DNA of 64,000 nucleotides from an uncultured Lachnospiraceae bacterium (GCA_902779355.1 CACZBF010000001.1:62001-126000), one strand, 5' to 3'. Positions 7,551 through 15,171 are shown, numbered from the stretch's first letter. Numbers and translations: made by a program. The notes: generated by a model from the sequence alone, not told the origin.

Positions 7551-7760
7551 CTATGCCCACGAAATTTGAAGCTTTTTCTTTTCCTCCGCGCATTCTGAAA
7601 GATACAGATTTATAAGAGTCTGATATGGTATACCAGTTTCTTCAGACTGACCTTTGAAATACTCAATGGTATCCACATTCAGATTGATCGTTATCTGCTT
7701 TTTTAACTTTCTTACATATGGATTTTTTACACCCTTAGAAAAATCATATTCCTCTCTCAT
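7551..7760 (-). CDS. brnA: BrnA-like antitoxin
   Basis: A 69-residue protein with the BrnA C-terminal ribbon-helix-helix pattern: ITINLNVDTIEYFKGQSEETGIPYQTLINLYLSECA. BrnA antitoxins bind RelE-fold BrnT toxins and repress the shared promoter. The start overlaps the end of the toxin reading frame by ATGA (7757-7760), the usual toxin-first order of brnTA operons. The antitoxin looks intact while the toxin carries a nonsense codon. A strong in-family match by eye; the short N-terminus is normal for the family. Confidence 0.8.
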   Translation of the reverse strand: MREEYDFSKGVKNPYVRKLKKQITINLNVDTIEYFKGQSEETGIPYQTLINLYLSECAEEKKKLQISWA

Positions 7761-8065
7761 TTCGCATTTCCTTTCCGGTTCCGATATTGTTTCGCTTCGT
7801 TGTTCGTTGCCTTTCTTGCAGATATTATCCGTATTACATCATCGCCTCCACGGTAGCAATGGCTGACAACCAGCAAATGTGCAACTGAGCTATATCCAAG
7901 AATCAGAAATCTCTCTTCGTCAAGGGATGAGTGATCCGGGTCGGCGATCACAATAGCCTATTCATCATAAAATACTGACTTTGCCTCCTCAAAAGAGATA
8001 TTGTGCTTGTTTACATTGTCGTAGTATTTCTTATCATGCCATTCAAATTTGATTTCTTCTTCCAT
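7757..8065 (-). pseudogene. brnT: BrnT-like toxin interrupted by an in-frame TAG
   Basis: Read from the ATG at 8065, the frame gives a BrnT N-terminus (KFEWHDKKYYDNVNKHNISF, then EEAKSVFYDE). It then hits TAG and continues in the same frame with AIVIADPDHSSLDEERFLIL, -GYSSVAHLLVVSHCYRGGD and IRIISARKATNNEAKQYR, the standard remainder of BrnT. The only lesion is a single codon about 36 codons in; there is no frameshift. A GTG just after the stop could start a 64-residue fragment that would lack the first strands and helix. The ribonuclease is therefore probably inactive unless the stop is suppressed. Confidence 0.8.
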
Positions 8066-8124
8066 AATTATATAGTAATTATTAGATAACAAAATGTCAA
8101 TATTTGTTCATAATAACGAAGCAA

Positions 8125-8844
8125 TCATTCTTCGCGAATATCCGGCAAAGCCGGCAGCGTCATCTCGAAAGCAGTCAGCAGGTTTTCTGTCGAATCGGCA
8201 TATGAAGTTCGCGTAGTATCCAGTCTCTGTGTATAGAGCACCGATTCCAGATTTTGCCGCTTAAGGTTTTCCAGCTCCACCCGACGTCGTTCTTCAGCAA
8301 TCTTCTGGTTACGTTCCGCATTTTCTCTTGCCTGTTTTGCTTTCTTCTCCTGCTTTGCTTTGTGTTCCGCCTCAACCTTGGCTTTGTACTCCGGCGATTC
8401 TTCGCCGCTCAGATAATAGTGCGCTGTCCCGTCCGGATGGATCACCACACCGCAGGATGTGATCTGATGTCCGATAGAAGCCATGAAAGCTTCCGTCTGC
8501 GGAAGCGAGTCAAAATGTCCCTGTATGATTTTCTCATAGTGGGCCGCCTTCTCTGGATCGTTTGCCATTTCTTCAAGGATGTTCGGTGCGATCGCGACAT
8601 TCCCAGCACCCACAGTTCCTGCGGCAAAGCGATCCATGCTGTCCTGATCGCCCCAAACCTCTACATCCATAATCGGAACTCCAAACTTTTCTTCAAGATA
8701 GCTTTTATACGTCTCCACCTTATCCGTTCCAGACGCCTTCTCCAGAGAGTTGGCGAAATCCGTTGAAGATGCCTGATTCTTTCTCACCTGATTTGCATAC
8801 TGCGTTGCATTTACGATGTTCCCTACTCCATAGATTCCAGACAT
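8125..8844 (-). CDS. Conserved protein of unknown function, DUF6033-like group
   Basis: 239 residues, no signal peptide. Polar N-terminus MSGIYGVGNIVNATQYANQ, core NVAIAPNILEEMANDPEKA (82-100), then GHQITSCGVVIHPDGTAHYY, then a Lys/Glu/Arg coiled coil and a C-terminal tail ending LTAFEMTLPALPDIREE. It is a homologue of the protein at 3327-4088 (same two blocks in the same order). AAAGGAGGG precedes the start. It is the last gene of a four-gene run (11287 to 8125) with gaps of 1 to 48 bp. The tail ending resembles the C-termini of the genes at 9479 and 10373 (hydrophobic helix near the end). Confidence 0.6.
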   Translation of the reverse strand: MSGIYGVGNIVNATQYANQVRKNQASSTDFANSLEKASGTDKVETYKSYLEEKFGVPIMDVEVWGDQDSMDRFAAGTVGAGNVAIAPNILEEMANDPEKAAHYEKIIQGHFDSLPQTEAFMASIGHQITSCGVVIHPDGTAHYYLSGEESPEYKAKVEAEHKAKQEKKAKQARENAERNQKIAEERRRVELENLKRQNLESVLYTQRLDTTRTSYADSTENLLTAFEMTLPALPDIREE

Positions 8845-8856
8845 ACTCGCCCTCCT

Positions 8857-9477
8857 TTAATTCTGTGTATTGCTTTTGGTTATGAGTTCCATCAATTCAA
8901 GCGGGATCGGAAGACCAGCCTCTTTTCGTTGCTGGATTTCCTCCATCATATCCATCTGCTCTTCGAACCGTTTTTCACGGCGTTCCCAATACCCTTCGTC
9001 ATCCTCTTTATGCACCTTTGGCATCATGCTGTCCTGTCCGCCAGGAAATCCGGCTCTTTCCATGGTGACCTGCAGATCCTTTTCCTCGGCTCCGATTCGC
9101 ATCATGATAAACTTACCGCCGGAAAGACTTGCCCAGGAATCATGTAAAGAAAAGGTTGATCGCACCTGATCCGTCACCCATTTTTCATATGCAGGATCGT
9201 TCATCATACGTTCTATGCCAGCATCAGATATTGAGATTGTTGTCGTATCCAGCTGATTGGTGGAATCATACGGCATAGACTGAAAGCGGTTGTATAGCAT
9301 CTGCCGGTACTCCGTCATCTCCGCTTTTCCGGGCTTCTGCCCGGAAACAGCATCCCTCGCATTTCGGATACTGCCTTCGAAGGTTCCATTGCCTTCCGAA
9401 TCCGGCATCCTGTTTCTGACCGGTATCTGACGGAACATTCGTGTCGTTGCGCTGATCGTCATCATTTCGTTTGCCAT
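8857..9477 (-). CDS. Unknown protein with the I-S-(x6)-M-x-x-DP core
   Basis: 206 residues. After a short basic N-terminus (MANEMMTISATTRMFRQIP) comes TTISISDAGIERMMNDPAYE, then KWVTDQVRSTFSLHDSWASL and a charged helical C-terminus. The core matches those of the genes at 9479 and 10373 (IS-x6-M-x2-DP-x4-V, then L/V and a F/N/P turn), so these three form one paralogous set. No signal peptide. The start follows the upstream stop by 1 bp; GGGGA in the end of the upstream gene serves as ribosome site, so translation is probably coupled. Function unknown. Confidence 0.6.
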   Translation of the reverse strand: MANEMMTISATTRMFRQIPVRNRMPDSEGNGTFEGSIRNARDAVSGQKPGKAEMTEYRQMLYNRFQSMPYDSTNQLDTTTISISDAGIERMMNDPAYEKWVTDQVRSTFSLHDSWASLSGGKFIMMRIGAEEKDLQVTMERAGFPGGQDSMMPKVHKEDDEGYWERREKRFEEQMDMMEEIQQRKEAGLPIPLELMELITKSNTQN

Positions 9478-9478
9478 A

Positions 9479-10324
9479 TCAGAACATCCCCATTCCTATT
9501 CCAAATAACAACTCATATGCCTGGAGCGCAGCGTTTGGCGTCTCATATTCATAGTTTTCCAGAAAATCCGTTGCTTCAGAGCGTTCCCGAAAAACCTTTT
9601 CATAGCTTTCCTTCATTCTCCTCTGCTTTTCAACCAGTTCCTTTTCCCGTTCGGTTTTCTGGCGCTTCTCCTCAAGCCGCTTTGCTTCGATCCGCCTGAT
9701 CACCTGCGGATCAGGTTTTTTACGGAAGGATTCTCCCTTGGAAAGTTTTCGAAAATGTGCATCCGAATCCGCTGTAGTCCCGTAGGAAAGATCACCCCAG
9801 CTCGATCCACTGCCATTTTCCATAGGTACACCGATCTGCAGCACTTCATAACGTTTTACTCTGGGTGGAGTCATCCATGGATTTTGAAACGTGAAGTTAT
9901 ACTCCAATCCGCCGATCACATAGGCCTCAAAATCCGGATCATCCTTCATAGTTTCCCACGCTTCATCGGAGATCACGATCGAAGTCTCTGTAGAGCTCTG
10001 GGAAATATCCACAGGGATCTTATCAATCAAGCTTCCGATATAGGATTTGTATTCTTCCATTGTCATCTCATCTCTGGCTTTTATCGGTGGATCTGCCTTT
10101 AATATCTGATGTCCTTTTGAAATGACACTCTTCCAGTGTGAAGCATACTGCGGATATTTCTGCATCGACTCCTCAATATGTCCGCTCTTCTTTTCCGATG
10201 TTTTCTCCGCGCCGGCCTTTGTCATAGCATCCATAAAAGTTCCCGTTGTCTCCTGTACGCTGCTGCTCTGTTTTGTGTTGGAGTAAACCCCCGTGTTTAT
10301 CGTTGCATAGCTTGTATTGATCAT
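9479..10324 (-). CDS. Unknown protein with the I-S-(x6)-M-x-x-DP core
   Basis: 281 residues. The N-terminus is Ser/Thr/Asn-rich (MINTSYATINTGVYSNTKQS), like exported flagellar or type III substrates, but this alone proves nothing. The core IVISDEAWETMKDDPDFEAY is followed by a NPWMTPP segment and a strand-rich part. A Lys/Arg/Glu coiled coil (about 215-250) and a hydrophobic C-terminus LQAYELLFGIGMGMF complete it. The closest relative in the window is the next gene upstream (10373), which shares layout and length. AAGGAGGTAAGGA precedes the start. Confidence 0.6.
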   Translation of the reverse strand: MINTSYATINTGVYSNTKQSSSVQETTGTFMDAMTKAGAEKTSEKKSGHIEESMQKYPQYASHWKSVISKGHQILKADPPIKARDEMTMEEYKSYIGSLIDKIPVDISQSSTETSIVISDEAWETMKDDPDFEAYVIGGLEYNFTFQNPWMTPPRVKRYEVLQIGVPMENGSGSSWGDLSYGTTADSDAHFRKLSKGESFRKKPDPQVIRRIEAKRLEEKRQKTEREKELVEKQRRMKESYEKVFRERSEATDFLENYEYETPNAALQAYELLFGIGMGMF

Positions 10325-10372
10325 TCCTTACCTCCTTGCCCTGCTTCTCACATAGCATCCTTTTCGTCATAT

Positions 10373-11287
10373 CTATAATTCAAAACCTGCAGCGGCGAAA
10401 AAGCTTGCTGTTTCATAAGCCAACGCTGCGTCTGTCATACTTGGTTTCATGAATGCGTCATCCGTTATGTTTCCAAAAAGGCTCCGTGAATTCAGAGTTT
10501 TCTGCCAGGCCAAGTTTTCATAATACCCCTTTTCATACAACTCATTTACCCGTTTCCTCTGTTGATACTTGGTCTGGATATCAGCCTCCAGCCATTCCTC
10601 CTGACGCTTTTTTCTTGCTTTTTTCCTTTCCTCCCAAAGGTTATAATCTTTTGGTGGCTGCGCATCGGCCTGTGGAGCCCGCGTCACGATTCCTCCGCTG
10701 CCTGCTTCCGTGTTATACATAGCCCTTGCGCCTGCTGCCGTCCCCCCATATATTTTACTGAAACTATGTCCCTGATACTCCGCCGGAGAAGCTCCAAAAT
10801 TCTGAACTGTATAGCATCCTTTATCTCCCATAGCCAAGAACGGATTACTCACAGAGCGATCTTCCTTCAGATATCCCAGAACCCAGGCTGCATAATCCGG
10901 ATCCTTCTTCATATTTTCCCAGCCTTCTTCGGAGATCAGAACCGTTTCCTCATCATATGGTCTGGACGGATGCTGTGGTATACTTCCGATCATTTTTGTC
11001 ATGACATTTCTGAACTCGAAAACAGACATGCTTTCCAGATCCTCCGCAGAAATGCCCGACATGGAAAGAAAGGAGTATCCACCTTCTACACGCTTTTGCT
11101 GAACCGCTTTATACTCCGGCTTTTTTGCATAGTAATCTTCCATCACAGATCCCCGCTGAGATTTCATTTCTTCTGCTTTCGCACTGATCGTCGAGGCAAA
11201 CGACTTTACCTCTTCCTTCCTGCTGGCAGATTGATAATTGGCGAAATATCCGACGCTTCCTGATACATTCATAGTTGTTCCTGTCAT
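10373..11287 (-). CDS. Unknown protein with the I-S-(x6)-M-x-x-DP core
   Basis: 304 residues: N-terminus MTGTTMNVSGSVGYFANYQS without signal peptide, core VLISEEGWENMKKDPDYAAW, then VSNPFLAMGDKGCYTVQNFG, a basic coiled coil (KKARKKRQEEWLEADIQ) and a C-terminus ending LAYETASFFAAAGFEL. First gene of the run 10373-9479-8857-8125; GGAGGATCACT precedes the start. The intergenic region before it carries the terminator of the previous gene and structured repeat C, and no LytTR site. The run may be fed by read-through from the site at 12306 or by an unseen promoter. Confidence 0.6.
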   Translation of the reverse strand: MTGTTMNVSGSVGYFANYQSASRKEEVKSFASTISAKAEEMKSQRGSVMEDYYAKKPEYKAVQQKRVEGGYSFLSMSGISAEDLESMSVFEFRNVMTKMIGSIPQHPSRPYDEETVLISEEGWENMKKDPDYAAWVLGYLKEDRSVSNPFLAMGDKGCYTVQNFGASPAEYQGHSFSKIYGGTAAGARAMYNTEAGSGGIVTRAPQADAQPPKDYNLWEERKKARKKRQEEWLEADIQTKYQQRKRVNELYEKGYYENLAWQKTLNSRSLFGNITDDAFMKPSMTDAALAYETASFFAAAGFEL

Positions 11288-11313
11288 AGTGATCCTCCTT
11301 TATAATAGGCAAT

Positions 11314-11384
11314 GGCACGACTCCTTCGTCGTCCTGCCCTGTCGTCGGAATGCATTCCAGAAATGACTACGTCATTTGCGTTCC
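11314..11384 (-). repeat. Structured palindromic element, copy C
   Basis: Two hairpins. One has outer arms GGAATGCA (11347-11354) and TGCGTTCC (11377-11384) around AATGAC/GTCATT. The other has GGCA/TGCC around ACGAC/GTCGT (11314-11338). Read on the minus strand it follows the same plan as copies A and B (nested hairpin with a 3' bulge). It matches copy D at 13628-13711 closely in the first hairpin and in architecture in the second. Confidence 0.65.
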
Positions 11385-11390
11385 TCCTCA

Positions 11391-11437
11391 TAACAAAGCG
11401 CCCCTGATCAATGTCCATTCCATTGAACACGGGCGCT
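11391..11437 (-). terminator. Terminator after the gene at 11466
   Basis: Arms AGCGCCC and GGGCGCT (11397-11403 and 11431-11437) with an inner CAATG/CATTG helix, followed on the minus strand by TTTGTTA. Efficiency uncertain because the T run is broken. Confidence 0.6.
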
Positions 11438-11465
11438 GTCCATAGCTGCTCTGTTTTTCATTCAC

Positions 11466-12116
11466 TTATCCCCAATAATCCAGCTTATGGGAATACTCTG
11501 TGTTTATCATTCCGTTCGATCCATACTGATTGGTGACACTGCCGGCAGAGGCTGAAGCGTGATCTGCGATATGCTCTCCCAGAAACGATGCTTTTTCGTT
11601 GAAGGTGCTTCCGGATCCGAAGGCGTTGATCAGCGTTTGAGCATCCGCCTTCTCAAGCTTGTCCGTATCAATCAGGAGCTGTCCATCTTTCTGAATCACG
11701 ATCCCTGCCTCCGAAAAATAACCTTTGTTCTCAGAAGCCGCCTCTTTCAGCATCTTTGCATAATACTGATCCAGGGTGTCGTTTGTCTTTCCCATGGCTT
11801 TCAGCGCTTCATTGTAGCTCTTTACAATGCTCTTTGCCGAAGCCCGGAGCTTTTCAGCGTCACTTCCCTTTTCATACTCCGAAAACTGCCTCGCACTCTT
11901 CGTCAGCTCGCCTGCAGCATTCTCCACCTTATCATATCCATCCTTCATCAGACTCCGGACTGCTTTTGCGGCCTTTGCATTTCCGGATTTCTCCAATGAA
12001 CTGAGAAGAGAGTTCTCATTTCCTCCCTGATCCATCACATTCAGCAGGGAATTACTGATCCCGGGAAGCCCCGCTTTCTGCGCAGAATCATTCACCATTT
12101 TTGTTGTCACCCGCAT
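11466..12116 (-). CDS. Flagellar hook/cap-like protein of unknown function
   Basis: 216 residues. The N-terminus MRVTTKMVNDSAQKAG resembles that of the hook-filament junction protein FlgL (typically MRITNKM...). The C-terminal half has AGIVIQKDGQLLIDTDKLEK followed by INAFGSGSTFNEKASFLG, close in pattern to the C-terminal region of the filament cap FliD. The middle is helical and Lys/Ala-rich. No signal peptide. It is shorter than FlgL or FliD, so it is a separate protein that may use the flagellar exporter. I chose 12116 because AAAGGAGGAAAACTAT precedes it; upstream in-frame codons belong to structured repeat B. LytTR site 4 lies 190 bp upstream. Confidence 0.6.
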   Translation of the reverse strand: MRVTTKMVNDSAQKAGLPGISNSLLNVMDQGGNENSLLSSLEKSGNAKAAKAVRSLMKDGYDKVENAAGELTKSARQFSEYEKGSDAEKLRASAKSIVKSYNEALKAMGKTNDTLDQYYAKMLKEAASENKGYFSEAGIVIQKDGQLLIDTDKLEKADAQTLINAFGSGSTFNEKASFLGEHIADHASASAGSVTNQYGSNGMINTEYSHKLDYWG

Positions 12117-12155
12117 ATAGTTTTCCTCCTTTTCTGCACCCGACCGAAGGGAAGG

Positions 12156-12254
12156 GGCTGCAAACATCCAGTGGATGTTTTCTTGCAGCCGACCGAAACG
12201 AAGTGTAGACGCCCCGCGGCTTTGAGCGGTTCAAAGTAATCCGTCAGGATTACT
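12156..12254 (+). repeat. Structured palindromic element, copy B
   Basis: Same three hairpins as copy A (1107-1206), with covarying stems. H1 inner arms are ACATCC/GGATGT instead of ACGTCC/GGACGT. H2 is CCGC/GCGG instead of GCGCC/GGCGC, with the identical loop GGCTTTGA. H3 is AGTAATCC/GGATTACT instead of GGAACTC/GAGTTCC, with loop GTCA versus GTTA. It lies in the leader of the gene at 11466-12116. Confidence 0.75.
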
Positions 12255-12305
12255 TCATCTGAAAGCTACATCGACAGTCCCAGACCGCTCCTTTATACCA
12301 TTTGC

Positions 12306-12335
12306 ACGAATGGTCATTTTTACGACATGAATAGT
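12306..12335 (-). promoter_or_regulatory. LytTR tandem site 4
   Basis: Minus-strand boxes ACTATTCAT (12327-12335) and ACCATTCGT (12306-12314), 12 bp apart. The first overlaps the stop codon of the kinase gene. At the 33-bp position stands GATGTA, a poor -10 box. Likely serves the gene at 11466 and perhaps the following run. Confidence 0.65.
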
Positions 12336-13609
12336 CAATTTACAGGGGGCATCTGCAACGTTCCGGTCACTGTCACGGCATCTTTCTCCTGCATATATTC
12401 CATTCCACCAAGGTATTTCTCACAAATATCCACCGCATTTCGGATACCGATACCATGACCGGAAATCTGCTTCCTATTCATTACTGGAAGATGCGTCGCA
12501 GGATCAATTTCTACTTTCTCCGAGTAGGTATTTTTGATCTTGAAAACAAGAAATCTTCCTTTATGCTTCAGGCTTACAAAGGTGTTCGGATGCTCCGCCC
12601 GTTTCTCAGACGAAGCCTTTATGGCATTATCAAGCAAATTTGTGAGCAGCACACCAAGGTCATACAACATCTCTTCGGGAATATCATTTCCATCCACGTT
12701 TGCGGCAAATGCCACCTGGAGCTTCTCCGCTTCCGCCGACTTATCGTTCAGAATGACATCCAGCAGTGCACTTCCTGTATAAAACCTCTGCTCAAAGGGA
12801 TTCATGTTTTCTTCCATGGATTTCAGATACCCCTCCGCCTCTGAAACAGCTCCCTTATCCAATAAGCCATGAAGGTTTACAAGATGGTTCTTCAGATCAT
12901 GCCGAAATCCGGAAAGTCTTCGCTGATCCTCCTCAACATCCGAAAGCCTCTTTTTCAGCGCCTCCGTCTGCATGGATGAAAACAGGAGCTGCTCCTCCTT
13001 TTCTTTCATCGTGCGGTTCTTCTGCCAAGTCGCCACGAGGAATGTTTCACAGATCAAAAGCAACACGCCGATGGCCAGAAAAACCCAGTTCGAAGCTTTG
13101 ATCTGATCTGAAAGGACAAACACTTCCTTATCCATGGGTATCACGGAAATCCTGGAAAAGAAACGGGAAAGAAGATAAGCCATTACACTCGGTACAGACA
13201 GATAAACCGCTTCATAAATGGTCTGCGCATATTTATGGCTCACGATCCGATGCAATACATACAGTGCGATCAGGGTAAGTACGATAAAAGAAATGCAAAC
13301 GGCCAGCCATAGTACGAACTCACTCTTCAAAAAGATCTCCAGGTCTCCTGCCTCGGTAAACGTAAAGGAATCCGCTATCTTATCTCCGACAAACGACTGT
13401 ATCCCGAACCCCATCAGATACGCAGTGCAGAAGCACCCGAGACCGGTTGCAGCCCCCATGATCATGGTCGGGATCCATTCGCGCACGCCCTGCTTCAGCT
13501 TTTTCAAATCCGTAAACACCAGGATCCCCAGCGGCAGGGAAATCCACCGGAAAGTTCTAACGATATAACCCAGAAGCTCTGAATAAAAGGAAAAATTCTG
13601 CTCACTCAT
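12335..13609 (-). CDS. GHKL sensor histidine kinase
   Basis: 424 residues. The first 200 hold about six membrane segments, as in AgrC/ComD-type receptors. Then come a coiled linker, the phosphoacceptor box FRHDLKNHLVNLH (near 236-248), an N-box LTNLLDNAIKAS and a G-box SGHGIGIRNAV, so the kinase is complete. Such kinases usually bind small peptides and phosphorylate a LytTR regulator, here the one at 13699. GGGGTAAACA precedes the start. Structured repeat D fills the 90-bp gap to the regulator gene. The regulator-then-kinase order matches the pair at 1-1913. Confidence 0.92.
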   Translation of the reverse strand: MSEQNFSFYSELLGYIVRTFRWISLPLGILVFTDLKKLKQGVREWIPTMIMGAATGLGCFCTAYLMGFGIQSFVGDKIADSFTFTEAGDLEIFLKSEFVLWLAVCISFIVLTLIALYVLHRIVSHKYAQTIYEAVYLSVPSVMAYLLSRFFSRISVIPMDKEVFVLSDQIKASNWVFLAIGVLLLICETFLVATWQKNRTMKEKEEQLLFSSMQTEALKKRLSDVEEDQRRLSGFRHDLKNHLVNLHGLLDKGAVSEAEGYLKSMEENMNPFEQRFYTGSALLDVILNDKSAEAEKLQVAFAANVDGNDIPEEMLYDLGVLLTNLLDNAIKASSEKRAEHPNTFVSLKHKGRFLVFKIKNTYSEKVEIDPATHLPVMNRKQISGHGIGIRNAVDICEKYLGGMEYMQEKDAVTVTGTLQMPPVN

Positions 13610-13627
13610 TGTTTACCCCAAAGTAAC

Positions 13628-13711
13628 GGCACGCGCGTCAAAGCGCTTCGCTGACGCACCTGCCCAGTCGTCGGAACGCATTGCAAGAAATGACTTCGTC
13701 ATTTGCGTTCC
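13628..13711 (-). repeat. Structured palindromic element, copy D
   Basis: Outer arms GGAACGCA (13673-13680) and TGCGTTCC (13704-13711) around AAATGAC/GTCATTT with loop TTC. A second hairpin follows with GGCA/TGCC ends and GCGTCA/TGACGC inside (13628-13664). The T-to-C change relative to copy C restores a Watson-Crick pair in the outer stem. The element overlaps the last four codons and the stop codon of the response regulator gene, supplying its C-terminal EERK. Confidence 0.65.
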
Positions 13712-14466
13712 TCCTCATATCCCACATAGTGAACATAGCTTCTCACAAATTCTTTGTATTTGTATCTTGAAATCAATAGCCGGCTGCCATCGGTAAGCTC
13801 CACTCCCATTTTTCCATATCCGACGATATACGCCATGTTCACAAGAAAACTTCTATGGATCCGATAAAAATCAGGCGGAAGCAGGCCTTCCAGCTCATCC
13901 ATGCTTCCCTGCCAGATCACCTCTTCCTCTCGGCTGCGGTATCTCTTCGAGATATGGATGCGTTGGAGCCTGCCCTCACTCTCTGCATAGAGGATCTCAC
14001 GAAACGGGATCAGGACTGTCTGCTCTACATTTCTTATCATCAGGGTGTTTTCAGGCGACGGTTTTTCCTGATTCTCCGCAAAAATCCTCTCTGCCACGGA
14101 AACCGCTTCTCTCAGCACCGGGAGCAACACTTCACGTTTCACCGGTTTCTCCAAAAAGTAAAATGCATGAACACCGAAAGCTTCTCGCATCCGCTCCGGG
14201 AATCCAGTGACAAAAATAATCAGAGGAAGCGAGTACAATCTCCCTTCCTCTGCATTTTTACCGTAAATTGCTCTGGCGGCCGCCATACCGTCCATATCGG
14301 TTCCAGTGTCTATATCCAGCAGCATGATCTGGGATTCAGCGGCACATCCCACTGCTTCTTCCGCCCTGTGGCATGCTATGATCTCCGCTTCCGGATATTG
14401 ATCCAATATCAGCCGACGAAACCGTTCGATCTGTGTTTCCTGATCATCACAGATTGTAAATGTCAT
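13699..14466 (-). CDS. LytTR-family response regulator
   Basis: 255 residues: receiver domain with acidic pocket CDDQE, phosphoacceptor Asp in IMLLDIDTG (51) and the KP pair (EKPVKREVLL); LytTR domain from about residue 150 (FREILYAESEGR, FYRIHRSFLVNMAYIVGY, GSRLLISRYKYKEF). Same architecture as the regulator at 1215. The start at 14466 is preceded by GGGGGGTTATTCTGA. LytTR site 5 with a -10 box lies upstream, which points to positive autoregulation. The C-terminal codons come from structured repeat D. Either regulator, or both, could bind the five sites. Confidence 0.92.
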   Translation of the reverse strand: MTFTICDDQETQIERFRRLILDQYPEAEIIACHRAEEAVGCAAESQIMLLDIDTGTDMDGMAAARAIYGKNAEEGRLYSLPLIIFVTGFPERMREAFGVHAFYFLEKPVKREVLLPVLREAVSVAERIFAENQEKPSPENTLMIRNVEQTVLIPFREILYAESEGRLQRIHISKRYRSREEEVIWQGSMDELEGLLPPDFYRIHRSFLVNMAYIVGYGKMGVELTDGSRLLISRYKYKEFVRSYVHYVGYEEERK

Positions 14467-14501
14467 TCAGAATAACCCCCCCATTGCCGAATCCTTTCTC
14501 C

Positions 14502-14570
14502 ATTATCATATCAACTCTTTCAAAATGGAACCCGTTTGACACGAATGGTTATTTTTACGACATGAATGGT
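14502..14570 (-). promoter_or_regulatory. LytTR tandem site 5 and promoter
   Basis: Minus-strand boxes ACCATTCAT (14562-14570) and ACCATTCGT (14541-14549), 12 bp apart, then GATAAT 33 bp later (14502-14507). Serves the regulator/kinase pair 14466-12335. Confidence 0.75.
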
Positions 14571-14574
14571 CAAT

Positions 14575-15171
14575 TTATCCGTTACCATCTCCCACAATAC
14601 CATTCACGATCTCATCGATTTCATGATGCTTTCGCACCAGATGTTGATCCTGATGAATCGCACGTAGAATCCTCTCCTGATCCTCAGCGCTGAACATATC
14701 CATGCAGCCTGCTAACTGACCGATGTTTTCCCGATTGATGTTCAGGAACCCTCCACATTCCAGCTGAACAGAAATACAGTTGCGTCTTACCGAGCAGTCG
14801 CCCAGATTAATACTGTTTGTTTTCGGATCACAGACAAAAATCACGCCGTTATAATCGATGATGCCGTCCTTCGCAAGAGTTCCATAAGGGACATCCGGGA
14901 TTGCATGCATGATTTCATGGTAGGTTCTCCTTCTGACAATGTTCGACGCTATTTCATCGCAGTTCGAAGAGGTTGCCGACGCCACGCCATCAGCATCTTC
15001 CATTTTTGCATCCGAAACACAAAATGATTTCAGTACGGAGCCAAAGCCTGATTGAATTATTTTTTCGTCTCCCTGATGCATGTTGGTTTTCGAATACTCG
15101 CCTGTCCTGCTCCCCGGAAGATACAATATGCAGCCCGGATCATATCCCATCTCTTTTACAAAACTCATCAT
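14575..15171 (-). CDS. Unknown protein in the LytTR/sigma-D locus
   Basis: About 198 residues from the ATG at 15171 (MMSFVKEMGYDPG); an upstream ATG at 15219 is also in frame. I prefer 15171 because AAAGGAAG lies about 11 bp before it and nothing suitable precedes 15219. Visible parts: NIVRRRTYHEIMHAIPDVPY, then DYNGVIFVCDPKTNSINLGD, a CISVQLECGGFLNINRENI segment and MFSAEDQERILRAIHQDQHL. No signal peptide or known domain recognised. Upstream is a sigma-D-type promoter (15267-15294), so expression is probably tied to motility. The stop is next to LytTR site 5. Confidence 0.6.
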   Translation of the reverse strand: MMSFVKEMGYDPGCILYLPGSRTGEYSKTNMHQGDEKIIQSGFGSVLKSFCVSDAKMEDADGVASATSSNCDEIASNIVRRRTYHEIMHAIPDVPYGTLAKDGIIDYNGVIFVCDPKTNSINLGDCSVRRNCISVQLECGGFLNINRENIGQLAGCMDMFSAEDQERILRAIHQDQHLVRKHHEIDEIVNGIVGDGNG

